Below are positions 1-23,901 of a DNA stretch of 64,000 nt, one piece after another (the stretch's first letter is position 1; the number at the start of each line of letters is the position of its first letter). This DNA is from Plectrocnemia conspersa (Eukaryota; Arthropoda; Insecta; Trichoptera; Polycentropodidae): the NCBI GenBank assembly GCA_009617715.1, contig VTFK01000292.1, forward strand, positions 248,001 through 312,000, given 5' to 3'. Position numbers and translations under genes: made by a program. The notes beneath the pieces were generated by a model. The model saw only the letters and a list, made by a program, of their open reading frames with translations. It did no database searches and was not told the DNA's origin.

Positions 1-2
1 AA

Positions 3-894
3 GTCAACGGTTGGGGTTGTAGGGCAAGATGGGGCGACGTCGAAGGGAGTTCATGGTTGAGGCCTACAGAAGTCGAAGGATGTCTCATGCACTACGCTCA
101 CGTCGAAGTGGCTCATGCTGGTTTTCAATGTTTATTAGGATGCATAGCTGTTATCTTGGGATATTATCATGCTTCTAATCTGACCAAATCTGATGACGGT
201 CATTGTGAGTATTTTTAAATTAATTTCATTATAAATTCAAGTTTTATCATTAGTTTTATGTTGTTTAGCACGCAGCAGTAATAAATCGGCAGGGAATCAA
301 TCCCTCTATTCGATCGAATTCACGAGACCGGCCGAGCTTAGGGCGGAACCTGCAACAAAGCCGATGACTCCCAGACGCGTGAAGAGACGATCAGTTTCCT
401 CTCGACATTCAACTAGGCGTTCTTCTAGACGTTCGTCTCAAAGGCGCAGCTCTTCGCATCATTCAACATCAGGCCACGCGAATCCCAATTATAGACAGTC
501 CAGTCAACATTCTTTGAACGAATCTTATAACGATGAAGATCTGTACAATAATAGGCCAGCGTCCGTGCGATCCAGTTATTCAAACTTTCATGCTGTCCGT
601 CCTATCAGCATGCACACGGACACGTTAATGTATCCGGAGTCGAATTATCACGATGGTTATATGACGCATCACACTGCGTCTAGTCCGGCGCTTTCGGCTG
701 AAGCGACTCCTCAAGTTCCTCAGAAGAGACCGATCATTTCAGAAACGGCGTCGAATGCCAGTCTGCCATATCGAATATACAGTAATCAAAACGCATTCCT
801 CAATAACGGTCCTCCCGCATATCATTTGCATCAAGCTTCGCATCTTCCGCCACCCCCGCCTCCACCTCCGCCTGATAACGAAACTGTTATGTGA
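3..894 (+). CDS. NKAIN-like protein, C-terminal part (5' end outside window)
   Basis: Two coding exons, 3..204 and 269..894, join in frame across a gtgagt donor and a ttgtttag acceptor. The gene enters from the left, so the start is missing. The first exon has a Trp/Gly/Cys-rich extracellular stretch (GDVEGSSWLRPTEVEGC) followed by a membrane segment (VEVAHAGFQCLLGCIAVILG). This matches the last loop and fourth membrane helix of Na,K-ATPase-interacting (NKAIN) proteins, small four-pass proteins of the plasma membrane. The second exon encodes a long cytoplasmic tail: NQSLYSIEFTRP, then an Arg/Ser-rich patch near residue 100, then a nine-proline run just before the end (DNETVM, stop 892-894). 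The family call rests on pattern recognition of the last quarter only; the gene structure is firmer than the name. Confidence 0.72.
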
Positions 895-2380
895 TAATAA
901 TGATTATATCCACATAATTTGGGCAATATAAATACAGGGTGTTCTTCTATACCACTAGTATTAAAATGTGCTGTAGTTTTGATTGGTTTTAAATAGGGAT
1001 GGATCACTCCCTCAATACTAAGTTTATTCTCCAATTATTAATCATAGAACGATTGGTGGTACAGTGATAAAAAGATAATATATTCTTTTATGAAAAAAAA
1101 TAAAAGTAATGCACTATTATAGTAATGGAAACGAAAATTGTTTAAAAAAGTACCACAAAATGACTAAAAATATTCCATATACCTTTTATGCTATAAAAAG
1201 TAAAATAAAAACTTAATATACTCACAGTTCATGCTGTGTATTTATTAAATGCATATAATTAAATAAGAAAGATGAAAAAGTTGACTGCCCAAATGACTTA
1301 CATGGTGTTAGAGCTAAGTTAACAATATGTATGTGGTTAGTTATTGGAGAAGACAATTGAAACATTAGCTCGACTATCGTATAAAAAAAGTATTGAGAAC
1401 CCGTCTCTAGTTTTAAACGTTGAAACCATGTCGAAATTGAATGCCCTTTCATTTGCGGTGAGGATCGTTAATGCCAAAAATAAGATTTAAAAGAAAAAAA
1501 ATATGTACATAATGAAATGATCAAATTGAATCTACTTAAAAAAAAAAAGAATACTTAGAACAGTACTTAAGTATATTTATGTAATTTTAAGATAATGTCT
1601 TCCCTTTATACACGGAATTGCTAATATTAATTTAGAATATGTTTATGGTGAGTTATTGAAATTTTGTGATAATGATAAAAATCTATGCGCTTTAAATTAA
1701 GTATTGTCAATATCCGTCCGACTTACACCAATTCGTTAAAATTAAATTTATCACCGTTTTGTACACTCGTTATGATAATTTATGACACTGTATATAAGTT
1801 AGTTTTGTGATATATTTAGAATGATGGTTAGTTTCTTAGATTATAAGTTCACTACAATCTCATTATAAAAAATGTGCCTTTGTGTTATTTTAATGTTTCG
1901 AATATGTTATTTTATTTTTTGATGTTGAAAATGTTGATCGTTTTTTATGAGAATATAAATGATGGGCAGCTTTAATGCTATAACTACTTTAATCGAATAA
2001 TTGGATGCCAAAGTTGGAATTTTTTAAGTCTTGCATCTTGATAAGTTTCACGAAAAATTATGGCGAAACCAGTTGTTTCCGAATTAGCTAGTAATCTAAT
2101 TATTAATAATGATCTAATTTGTATATGAGACCATCTGATATTAAATGTAATTATACATTCCATGAACATTTTGTATGCATTTATTAGTATACAAACTGTA
2201 TGACACTTAAAAACATGATATAATTTTGTATAAAAATATTTATTTACAAATTACATATCAAAATACATTGTAAAAGACTGATAAATGTTTTTTTTTTTAT
2301 ATTTATATAATTCTAAACAAATAACAAACAACTATAAAATAATTCAATAAAAAAAATTGTGACTATCACAACCGTCGCAG
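895..2380. other. 3' UTR and intergenic, AT-rich
   Basis: The gap lies between the NKAIN-like stop and the Asph stop, two convergent genes. It holds several AATAAA-like signals (for example near 1205 on + and 2340 on -) and A/T homopolymers. I see no conserved coding sequence or RNA gene. Confidence 0.6.
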
Positions 2381-14727
<12,347 letters not shown>

Positions 14728-14880
14728 GTCGCCGCAGCCGCCGCCGCTGCGGCCGCTCTATCTATAGACCGGCTGCGGCCGGCTCCGGCTCCGACTGAAG
14801 ACTGTCCCGCTCTGGCACGCGGAACGAACGACGCGCGACAGAGACGGCGAACGGCCGAAACGTCCGATTCGTGAATTCGT

Positions 14881-16343
14881 ATTTTTAATTTACGATCATA
14901 ACACTAATAATAATGGCTATACAATATAATAAATTTGAACAAAAATTACAAGCCAAAAATTTAATTTACTTTTCATAAATATATCAAACAATACTAAACC
15001 TATAAGTTGACTTTTAATAAGTTTTAAAAACGCAGCCTGACACGAACGTAAGACAAGTTCGAGATACGTACAAGAGTACGTATTAATTTAGTCAAATTCT
15101 AAAATATTATGACGTCAAACAACTTTGCTTTCACATATTCGTGGGTGAATTTAGTAATATTGTGTGGAAATTTTGGATTCACAGTAAAAGTAATTAGGTG
15201 GCAGTATCTTCTTAAAATATTTTATTTTCATATGCTTTCCACTAGATAAGGATCAGAAACGTTGAGGTTAAAGCGATAATAATGTACCGACTTGACTATG
15301 ACTTCAGATTACATTTATGCGATCAAATTTTCAAAGTTTCAATTCTGACGACAAATCATTAAGACATGTTTTTTTAATGAAAAAACAATTTATTTTCCAC
15401 TAACTACTTATAAATAAATCTTATCATTGTTCGTTAGACTGATTTTTTTTCAATTTAAATGATCATTTTCTCCGCCACCCTTTTATTTCTAAAATGGCAT
15501 TTTTTCAACAACAGACTATTAAATGAAATTTATTAACTTTGAGGAAAATAAAGTACGGCTTACACTTAAACTGACTTATTATTGAATTCTAAAATAAGTA
15601 CATACTGTGTATATCAAAAAAATTAAACATACACTACAAATGTAAATGAGTTGTACTATAATTTTATAATTATTTCTTAATAATCTTTCGACCATTCTCG
15701 AGGCAAGACTAAAGAGAACCGAAGCAACAAATACTTCTGGTAGCTTTCAAAGAGTAATGATTTTCGTAGAAATTTGTAAGAAATACATTTATAGAAAATA
15801 GTAGACGACAGAACGGGTTTACATGCAAAAATAATTTCGTGTTGTTTCAACCAGATTTTGTTTCACTACAACCGAAGGATATTTTTGATACTTTGTGTAT
15901 TGACCAAAGAGAGCATTTCAAGACAACATCTCACAAAACATACAAAAAAGACGCAGAAAATAAATTGATGTATTATTACTTGTCACAAGCTATATATACA
16001 GAATGTAAGATTAGATATTTTATTTATAATTTTTTATTGAAAATAATAATAATGTAAGACAATATTAAATTAGCAAAAATTCTCAATTTTATTATTCAAA
16101 TATATATTATAGTTTTTATTTTAATTAATAAGGTCGCACATTTGCGTGTTAAAACCAAAACATTGCATTGAATTGCTATCTTTGGCGTCTTGGGGTCCGT
16201 GTAAAGCCGGTTGATCTTTTTAACGTAAAACGCTGATAGTTCACAAGCAGTAAACAAGTAATATCGAAAATATTGTCTGACACGTTAACCTTGTTTTATA
16301 TTTACACTATAAATTAAAGAAGTACTTAGTTTTCATAGCAAAT
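14881..16343. other. Intergenic between head-to-head Asph and the RRM gene
   Basis: About 1.5 kb of AT-rich sequence separates two divergent starts. Promoters for both genes are expected here. I see no conserved coding sequence. Confidence 0.5.
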
Positions 16344-18090
16344 ATGGCGACGAACGCTTCTCTCGAAGTTGACAATATTAAAACCGAATCTACCAACGCA
16401 GATACCGTAAACACAGCGGCTTCTTCTTCCATGACCACAGTTGAGAATGGGAACGATGATAATTCGACTTTCAAGCCGAATCCGAACTTCCCTTCTGGGA
16501 GTACCATTTATGTTGAAAATCTACCACTGAGCCTATTATTCAGTTACATTGTAGATTTAAATAATATTTTCATCAAGTATGGCTCTATCAAATGCATCAA
16601 GTGAGATTTTATTCGTTTGTGATGAATATTTTTGTATATGAAACGATAATTTCAAACTTTCTTACAGACGAGCTGCTGTGATTATAGACAGTCCCCAAAA
16701 CGATGTGACATTTTCAGCATATGTACTCTTTAAGAAAGTGCAATCGTCAGAAAGTGTAATACATTTACTATATAAAATGCGTATGCATTGCTAACGTTTT
16801 ATTTATTTATTTATTTTGCTTTAAGGCGATGGCTGAAAATGGGAAAATCCTAGGTGGAAATCCCATTTCAATCCACATTCTGCGTACTGGGCAATATGCA
16901 GTGAGGTTTGAAAATTTGCCAATACAAATGAGCAATGATTGTATGACCAAGTTGTTCACTCCCTGCGGTGGGATAAAATTAATAACTAGATTACCGTCCA
17001 AACGAGTTGGTGAGTGTTTTAATGATATTTATTTTAAACGATAGAATAGTAACTATAGTATTTGTTTATTTTAGCGTTTGTGGAGTTTGAAGACGAAGAA
17101 GGAATGAAAAAGGCGTTATCTCTTAATAGTAAATTGTTGATTAACAATATTAAGATACTCGTTGATAAATCTCCGGGACAAGAAAAGGTTATTATTTATT
17201 TTAATAATAGTTAATATGTGAATTATAATTTTAAGTGTTTTATGTATAGATTCATCAATCAAAAAGAAAAAAGGATAACGAGAAGAACACTGAAAAGAAG
17301 GGTATAAAACGTCCCGCTGGAGGAAATATTAATAATATACGTATGCCATACCCGCCACCTCAACGTGGTGGCATGCCCATGCGCGGTGGTCGTGGAGGTG
17401 TAAGAATGGGCGGTCGGTTCGGAGGAGGTTATCCATTTGGTGGAATGCCCTTCGGCGGAGAACCTCCATTTTGGGTAAATAAGATTTGACTGCAACAAAT
17501 ACTAACAAAATTGGAAATTATAAATGATTGCAATCCTAGCAACGTTTTGGAATTCATTCATTGAAACCAGGATGAATATTGTGTTTCAGTTTTGTATGTT
17601 ACATTGCAATTATTGTATCATCAATGTAACGTTTTTTCTTGAAATAATAACCTTAGTTTACACAAAAATAAGATAACAGCGATGCAATATGAGAGTTGTA
17701 AAATTAGTATTATTGTATGGAATGTGCGGGCTATATATACTCAATGAAGTAAAACTGATTGTGCATTTGTAAATCCTTGACTGTTGCAAAACATGTTCAT
17801 CATTTAATGATTCATAAGTCTTAACGCAGTGGTCCCCAAACTTTACATATTTGAATAACACACAACGCAAGGGCTAGGTGATTACTACACTTCTAAACTT
17901 AAAAAAAAATCTTTATATCAAATAAATGTTTAATAGGACATTAACCAATTTTCCCTATATTTCTAACAGTTTAATTGAAAAGTTATGTGAATATAATATA
18001 ATATTTATGTTATAGGGAGATGACTTGAAGCAAATGCACAGAAATGGCAGACCATTTGGAAAAGGCATGAATTATAAACAAAAATTTTAA
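16344..18090 (+). CDS. RNA-binding protein with two RRMs and an RGG tail, 6 exons
   Basis: Exons 16344-16600, 16668-16755, 16826-17009, 17075-17187, 17250-17474 and 18016-18090 join in frame to give 313 residues. RRM1 starts at TIYVENLP (about residue 54), and a later strand reads FSAYVLFKKV. RRM2 starts at YAVRFENLP and has the RNP1-like strand AFVEFEDEE. A basic stretch (KRKKDNEKNTEKKGIKRP) and a Gly/Arg-rich tail (RGGMPMRGGRGGVRMGGRFG) follow. This suggests a nuclear or nucleolar RNA-binding protein. The spacing of the RRMs recalls RBM34/Nop12, while the RGG tail recalls nucleolin. I cannot choose between them, so I give no symbol. The start ATG follows AAT and opens MATNASLEVDN. It is head to head with Asph. 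Confidence 0.87.
17827..17900. repeat. Possible hAT end fragment in an intron
   Basis: The motif cagtggtccccaaactt is typical of Charlie-like hAT ends. No matching right end or duplication was found, so this is a truncated copy or chance. Confidence 0.3.
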
Positions 18091-18511
18091 TTATATTATA
18101 GTAATAGAACAATTTATAGTCTATGATAGATATACTTCTAGATAGCAATTTGTGATTGTGAATGTAATATAGACATGTATCATTGATCATACCTTCCGTA
18201 TTACTTATAGTATAGATTTAAATCTTTCTCCAAGATTATCTTTATAGAGATTGTATTTATTTAATATAACAGCTAGAAAAATTACTTTGTGTATTTTAAA
18301 AATTATATTTATATAAAATTACTTGTATAATAGATCAAAGATGATAAAAAAATATTTTTAATTTATGTAAATCGTTGTAAATTAGTATAAATATATATGT
18401 ACATACATGTATGTATAAAAATGTCTGTGAATTATACTTAATTTCATTAACTTTTATTCATAATAAAAATAATATCGTTTTTAATATCTTAATTAAATGA
18501 ACACGCATAAC
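18091..18511. other. Shared 3' region of two convergent genes
   Basis: AT-rich, with AATAAA-type signals on both strands around 18455-18475. No gene seen. Confidence 0.5.
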
Positions 18512-19042
18512 TTATGATATAACTTGATAGTGATTTTCATACAAATTATTAAGTTCCATCATCCAAACCAAATCTGCATTCAAAGATGTTTTGTATATTT
18601 CAAAAGCTATGAACACTCTTTCATTGTTCATATTATCTGAAGATATTTTTCCAATTGCTAAAACGCAATCGCCTTCGTTGAATTCTAAGTTTGCCCTGTC
18701 TTCTATCTTATTCGCTAAACATCGCAAAATCATTACATTTTTGCCGCTTTCTTCCATATAATTGAGGCGCCTGTTAAGCTTTTCTGCGTACGGCATTAGG
18801 GAGTCGATACTTGCGAGTTGATAGTGCACGTTGATTGAAGCCGTTGCGTCCGAGAGTTGAATTTTGATCATGTTCTTATCCGCCTGGAAGATATTCGTAA
18901 GGACGCCGTGAATTTGAAACTTTTTCATTTGCATATTTAAGAATTTGTAATAAGTTGTTGCGTCAACGGTTTGTTCTTCGACTTCGTACAAATCGCGTAT
19001 GTACAATCTGAATGCATAGTGAATGTATTGATACTCAGCCAT
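18512..19042 (-). CDS. STN1-like OB-fold protein (CST / Verrocchio-type telomere protein)
   Basis: An intronless 176-residue reading frame starts MAEYQYIHYA at 19042. The N-terminus FRLYIRDLYEVEE, then KKFQIHGVLTNIF, IQLSDATASINVHY, FNEGDCVLAIGKI and finally LVWMMELNNLYENHY follow the order seen in the OB fold of STN1: a leading LYIKD motif, the GTV strand, DD(S/A)TG-like beta turn, the GD..RV.G strand, and the closing helix at the end of the fold. STN1 binds single-stranded telomeric DNA within CST; the Drosophila counterpart in terminin is Verrocchio. The C-terminal winged-helix half of vertebrate STN1 is absent. RPA2-like or other OB-fold proteins are alternatives. Confidence 0.62.
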   Translation of the reverse strand: MAEYQYIHYAFRLYIRDLYEVEEQTVDATTYYKFLNMQMKKFQIHGVLTNIFQADKNMIKIQLSDATASINVHYQLASIDSLMPYAEKLNRRLNYMEESGKNVMILRCLANKIEDRANLEFNEGDCVLAIGKISSDNMNNERVFIAFEIYKTSLNADLVWMMELNNLYENHYQVIS

Positions 19043-19439
19043 TTTTTAACATGTTTGATATTTTCATTCTAAAACATAAAATATGGTTGTTTGTGAAAGT
19101 AAATGGATAATACACTATCATAAACATTATATACTTACATACTTTTAAAAGCGAAAATTTACCGCAAACATTTAATGGTTAAGAAGTTAGACGTTATTGG
19201 TAATGTTGCCACAACGAAAAATATTCTATGTTCTGAATTTAATTAAAATAATTGATAGCTAATAAGAGGCGTTAAGAATATTTTGAAAAGACTTGACCAA
19301 GTATATATTTTTAGTTTTATAAAAAAAAAACTCAATATCAACCAGATCTTAACGACGACCTAAGGGCAGGCTTCACGGACGGTCGCCTTGGGTGGCAAAA
19401 ATTAAAATAAAGGGGTAACATTTTCTTCAAAATATTCCA
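19043..19439. other. Upstream of the STN1-like gene
   Basis: AT-rich, with no gene seen. The promoter of the minus-strand gene should lie here. Remnants of the Penelope-like element begin near the right edge. Confidence 0.45.
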
Positions 19440-20356
19440 ATGAAAGATATCAGCAACGTAGAGGCAGCGATAGAAAGACTAAAACCGGTGGCGGCGGAAG
19501 AAGTCTATCGGGACATATGCAAAATCCTACGAAACGCCAAGCCACCGAAACAAAATCTGTCAAAGGAAGAGTTACAGGCATTAAAAATCCTTAAAAACAA
19601 TAAAGATCTGCTAATTCTCCCTGCCGATAAAGGTAACGCTACTTCAGAGCTAAATCAATGCGAATACGATAATAAGATTTAAAAAATCTGATCGAAAAAT
19701 CACCTATGACAAAACTTTTAAAAGAACAACTTGCACCAAAAATTACTTTTTAATGAGCCCACGTTTTTACGGTCTCCCTAAAATACATAAAGCAGGGTTA
19801 CTATTAAGGTCAGTTGTCAGCACGGTTAATGCACCCACTAAAGAACTAGCAAATTATATAACAAAGGGTATTCAATCACTAGCAGAAAGAATGGCTTCTT
19901 ATGTAAAAAAACTCATTTGATTTATAGATAAAATTCGTAAAATAAAAGTAAACGACCAAGATCTCCTGATAAAGTTGATGTTTCCTCACTTTTCACAAAT
20001 ATTCCCATTGCAGAAATACATAACCAGCCGAAACATATTATGGATTTACCAGAACATTGTCTCAAATATAAACGTGTTTAATTTATAAAGGGGATTTCTA
20101 TAAACATGTCGAAGTAGCATCTATGGATTCGCCGCTTTCATCAGTAATAGCTAATCTTTTTGTGGATAAGAAACCTGTCGAAAAAAATATGTCGATGACG
20201 GCTTTGTAGTGTGGCTTCACAGAAGAAACGATATGGACGTGTTCCTTAATTTTTTCAATACACAACATCCAAATATAAAATTTACAATAGAATGTGAAGA
20301 AAATTGTTAATCGCTCTTTCTGGACACATTCATTATAAAAAAACGGTACTCTAAGA
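19440..20356 (+). pseudogene. Penelope-like element reverse transcriptase, 5' piece
   Basis: The first frame (19440-19682) ends in ILPADKGNATSELNQCEYD, a signature of Penelope-like RT. After stops and shifts the match continues: SPMTKLLKEQLAPK, then PRFYGLPKIHKAG, VNAPTKELANYITKGIQSL, a mutated MDSPLSSVIANLFVD (the usual MGSPLSPVIANFFME motif), and FNTQHPNIKFTIECEEN. Several stops and frameshifts make it dead. It is interrupted at 20356 by a hAT insertion and resumes at 30784. Confidence 0.8.
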
Positions 20357-21019
20357 CAGGGGTGGCCAGCCTAAATGGTATTGCGGGCAACTTTGGAAAT
20401 GCATTATAGCTCCGCGAGCATCATATAAAACTATGGGGGGCAATATAGATTTGTTATGGCCAAAACTGGTCGGCGCTGAAGTAGCATTGTTGTGACGGTT
20501 TTCTCTCTCTACCGGCAAGCTTGTAAGGGTTCGGGCACGTGCCGTCGCGTGTCCGTCCCATTTTGTAATGTAAACACTGTAACTGTTGAAGCGGTCGCGG
20601 GGTTACGCTTCTATATTTGTAGTTATCGGCAGGTCCGGTTGACGATTTGTGATAGGACGTTTGTACAGCGAACTGTACAAAGTGGCCCTTATGAAATCTT
20701 CCGGTATGTTTTTGACGCGTGCTGACTATGATCATTCGACAGTCGTCGATATTAAACCTCGAGCGCGTGTCCTGGAGATGATTGCTCAGACAGGAGGCGA
20801 GGTGTAGAATCCGTGTAGTCCAGGGAGTGTTGCAGTGTCAGAAGTCTAGAGTCGTATGTGTTTGTGGGATCATTGGTCATGTCGTTTCTGGTGTCCCAAG
20901 ATCTCATGATCTTTTTACACCTTTGTCTTGTCTGAAAATTAATAGCTTGAGATTTTATGAGGCTATTGTTGTATGGGGTTTGGTTTGGAGGTAAGTTGGG
21001 GCAGCATGGCTGGTATTTG

Positions 21020-22383
21020 TCAGTTAAGGATGAACATAGGGCGTTTGTGATTGTGAGGGATGGTATTTGGGTCGTATTCTGTTAAGTATCTGATTGAGTC
21101 GTTGTCAATTTTTGGGATGTTGTCGTAAAACTGTTGAGCAAGTTTATGTATGTGATCGAATATGTAGGGGATGTCAGTGTCGTCATGTATTTGGTTGTTG
21201 CGCATGAACCACGGTGCGTTGACGCAGTTGCGAAGAATTTTGTTTTGACATACTTGTATTGTTTTTAAGTTGGCGAGGGAGGCCGTTCCCCATATGGGGG
21301 AGGCGTATGTTATAGTGGGTCTGATGATCGCTTTATAGAGAAGAAGTTTATTTTTAAGACTTAGGGAGCTTCTTCTACCAATGAGGGGGTAAAGTGCTGA
21401 GTGGGCGGCTCGTGTTTTAAGTACTACGTTCTTGATGTGTGTTTTCCAGGTTAGTTTTTTGTCTAGAGTTAGGCCCAAGTATTTTACATGTGTAGTCAGT
21501 GGCGTAGCTAGGGTATGTGCCGCCCGGGGCAATCCTTAAAATTGCTGCCCCCCCTCCATACTTTTTTTGCAGGGTCATAAAATCAGCATTTCTTAGAATA
21601 ATAAATTGATTATTGTTAAGCTCTTTCTATTCGTAGATTTACATAAATTTTAGTTTATTCAGAGTTAAGAACCACACTAGACGATTCCATCGCGAATATG
21701 CCGCCCCCAAACAAGTGCCGCCCGGGGCGGCCCGCCCCCTCCGCCCCACCATAGCTACGCCACTGTGTGTAGTCCAAGGGATTGGGGTGTTTTTGAATTT
21801 AAGCTGGGGTGTGGGGGGCGGATTTTTCTTAGTGAAAATTAACCCTTGGCTTTTTACTGGGTTGATTTTAATACGCCACTTGGCGTACCATTTTTCTAGT
21901 ATGTCAATTTCTATTTGAATGCGCGAAAGAGCTAACGGTATGGATTTGGACGAGCTTAGGAGCGCAGTGTCGTCCGCATAGAGTGCTAGTATGGAATGAT
22001 GGTTAGCTGGTTTAGGTATGTCTGATGTAAAAATATTGAACAGTAGTGGTGAAATGATGGAGCCCTGGGGTACTCCGGCTTTGATATTTCTGGATGATGA
22101 GAGACAGCCCTCAAAGCGTACGTGAAATGTGCGGGATTTTAGAAAAGAAGCGATTAGTTGGATTATGCACGTTGGGAAGTTTAATGTATGTAATTTAAAT
22201 AATAGGCCTTCGTGCCAGACTCTGTCGAAAGCTTGGGCAATGTCGAAGAAGACGGCTACTGTTGATTCTTTATGAGCGAATTTGTTGGAGATTGTGTCGG
22301 TGACGCGTAGTAGTTGATGTAACGTGTTGTGTTTGTTTCGAAAACCGTGCTGTTCATCCGGGAGGATGTTCAGCTCGCGCAAA
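21020..22383 (-). pseudogene. LINE ORF2 reverse transcriptase, C-terminal two thirds
   Basis: The frame begins at ELNILPDEQHGFRNKHNT, has FFDIAQAFDRVWHEGLL, AGVPQGSIISPLLFNIFTSD and the catalytic LYADDTALLSSS, and ends MFILN at 21020. The 269-bp MITE at 21497-21765 interrupts it; either side of the MITE the frame fits once one target-site copy is left out of account. The RT fingers are missing because element A took their place. Confidence 0.85.
21497..21765. mobile_element. hAT-type MITE, 269 bp
   Basis: Terminal repeats CAGTGGCGTAGCTA are perfect for 14 bases on both sides. The 8-bp duplication tgtgtagt is perfect (21489-21496 and 21766-21773). It has no coding capacity. It lies in the RT domain of the LINE. 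Confidence 0.93.
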
Positions 22384-22840
22384 TGTGAAGTCCCGCTGAG
22401 CCTTGCACCGTCCGGAATCATAAGCGGCGTCGTACAATGGCGCCGCATTCCCGCAGCCGCAAGCAACGCGCGGAGTGGGGATACCTTAACGCACCCGACC
22501 GGGAATATAAGGCGGGGCCAAAAGTTCACATTTCATTCGACTCCGGACTTCCGACTCTGCAACACTCACTGGACTACAACTCGCCGCTCCGATCTCATCT
22601 TCGCTCGACTCTGAACTCTGATCTACACCTCGCCTCCTGTCTGAGCAACCATCTCCAGGACACGCGCTCGAGGGTTAACATCGACGACTGTCGAAGGATC
22701 ACCGACAAAACGCGTCAAGAACTTTCTGGAAGATTTCGCAAGGGCCACTTTGTACAGTTCGCTGTACAAACGTCCTACCACAAATCGTCAACCGGACCCG
22801 CCGATAACTACAAAATAGAAGCTTAAACACGACCGCTTCA
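22384..22840 (+). repeat. 5' LTR of element A (5'-truncated)
   Basis: Nearly identical to 27447-27877 over more than 400 bp, from gtgaagtcccgctgagcc to aaatagaagcttaaa. It ends in cgaccgcttca just before the primer site. A short indel near 22410 separates the copies. Confidence 0.9.
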
Positions 22841-22841
22841 T

Positions 22842-22859
22842 TGGTGACCCCGACGTGAT
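22842..22859 (+). promoter_or_regulatory. Primer-binding site for tRNA-Trp
   Basis: tggtgaccccgacgtgat is complementary to the 3' end of eukaryotic tRNA-Trp (CCA tail included) and sits one base after the LTR. Confidence 0.85.
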
Positions 22860-23088
22860 ATTTAACGCACCCTTCTGATGCGTAAACCGTATTTTTTTAA
22901 ATACGTATAATCTCGGCAGTTTTTGACACCAACGCTTTTTTTTATTTATTTTTTTTTCTCAAAAAAAATATCTGTCCTGACGGAACCCAACACAACCGTA
23001 TTTTTAAATGCGTATAACCCCGGCAGTGTTTGACACCAACGCATTATAATATTTTTTTCCCCGAAGAAGCTATTACTCAAACGTGACG

Positions 23089-23901
23089 ATGGAAGCTCCA
23101 GCCAACACCAGTGCTCCAACCGCCAACTCCGATGCTGTGTCCGTGACGCCTCCGCCCTTCACCAGCGATGACCCTATCCTATGGTTCATCATGCTTGAAG
23201 AACAACTGGCCCATGCTCGAATTACGGTGGACGAAACGAAGTACTACAAGGTGTTGTCTTCGTTGCCGCCTCGCACCATCCAAGAGGTGCGTGATATTAT
23301 CACTAATAAACCGGCCGCGCACGCGTACGACACGTTAAAGGCTGCTCTGATCAGCCGCCTTTCATCATCACGCGAAACGAAGTTAAGGCAATGCCTTGAG
23401 CGCGAGGAGATGGGCGACAGGAAACCATCTCAGTTTTTACGGCACTTGGAAGGACTCGCCGGTTCAGAGTTTTCCGTGCTAGGCCTACGCACGGTGTGGA
23501 TGGCCCGTCTTCCTTCACACGTGCGTCAAATGATGCTGATTTTGGACGACACGAGCATCGATAAACTCGCCACCATCGCCGACAAATTGATGGACGCCGA
23601 ACCATGCGGATACAATACTACCGCCGCCGTCAGTGCACCGCCTCCACCAACCACTCCGTCAAGATTGGACATGCTCGAGGAAAAGCTGTCCCGGATGACT
23701 GCAATTTTGGAGAAGATGGTCGTTACTACAGACCGTCAAAGAAGCTCAAGCCGGAGCCGAGCTTACAACAACCGCCCGAGAAGTCGCTCCTCTTCGCAAA
23801 AACGCCCAAGCAACGATTCAGGACTGTGCTACTACCACGAGACTTTCGGGGACAAGGCGCGCCGTTGCAAGGATCCGTGCTCGAAAAGGTCGGAAAACTA
23901 A
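23089..23901 (+). CDS. Gag of gypsy element A
   Basis: 270 residues from the ATG at 23089 (the upstream GTG is not a likely start). Capsid-like core: [19 protein letters not shown], then [19 protein letters not shown] and [17 protein letters not shown]. Near the end is an atypical zinc finger [18 protein letters not shown] (C-x2-H-x9-C-x3-C), the form found in CsRn1/Kabuki elements, not the usual CCHC. The stop at 23899-23901 overlaps the pol frame by about 300 bases; pol lies in the -1 frame, so programmed -1 frameshifting is likely. Confidence 0.9.
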   Translation: MEAPANTSAPTANSDAVSVTPPPFTSDDPILWFIMLEEQLAHARITVDETKYYKVLSSLPPRTIQEVRDIITNKPAAHAYDTLKAALISRLSSSRETKLRQCLEREEMGDRKPSQFLRHLEGLAGSEFSVLGLRTVWMARLPSHVRQMMLILDDTSIDKLATIADKLMDAEPCGYNTTAAVSAPPPPTTPSRLDMLEEKLSRMTAILEKMVVTTDRQRSSSRSRAYNNRPRSRSSSQKRPSNDSGLCYYHETFGDKARRCKDPCSKRSEN

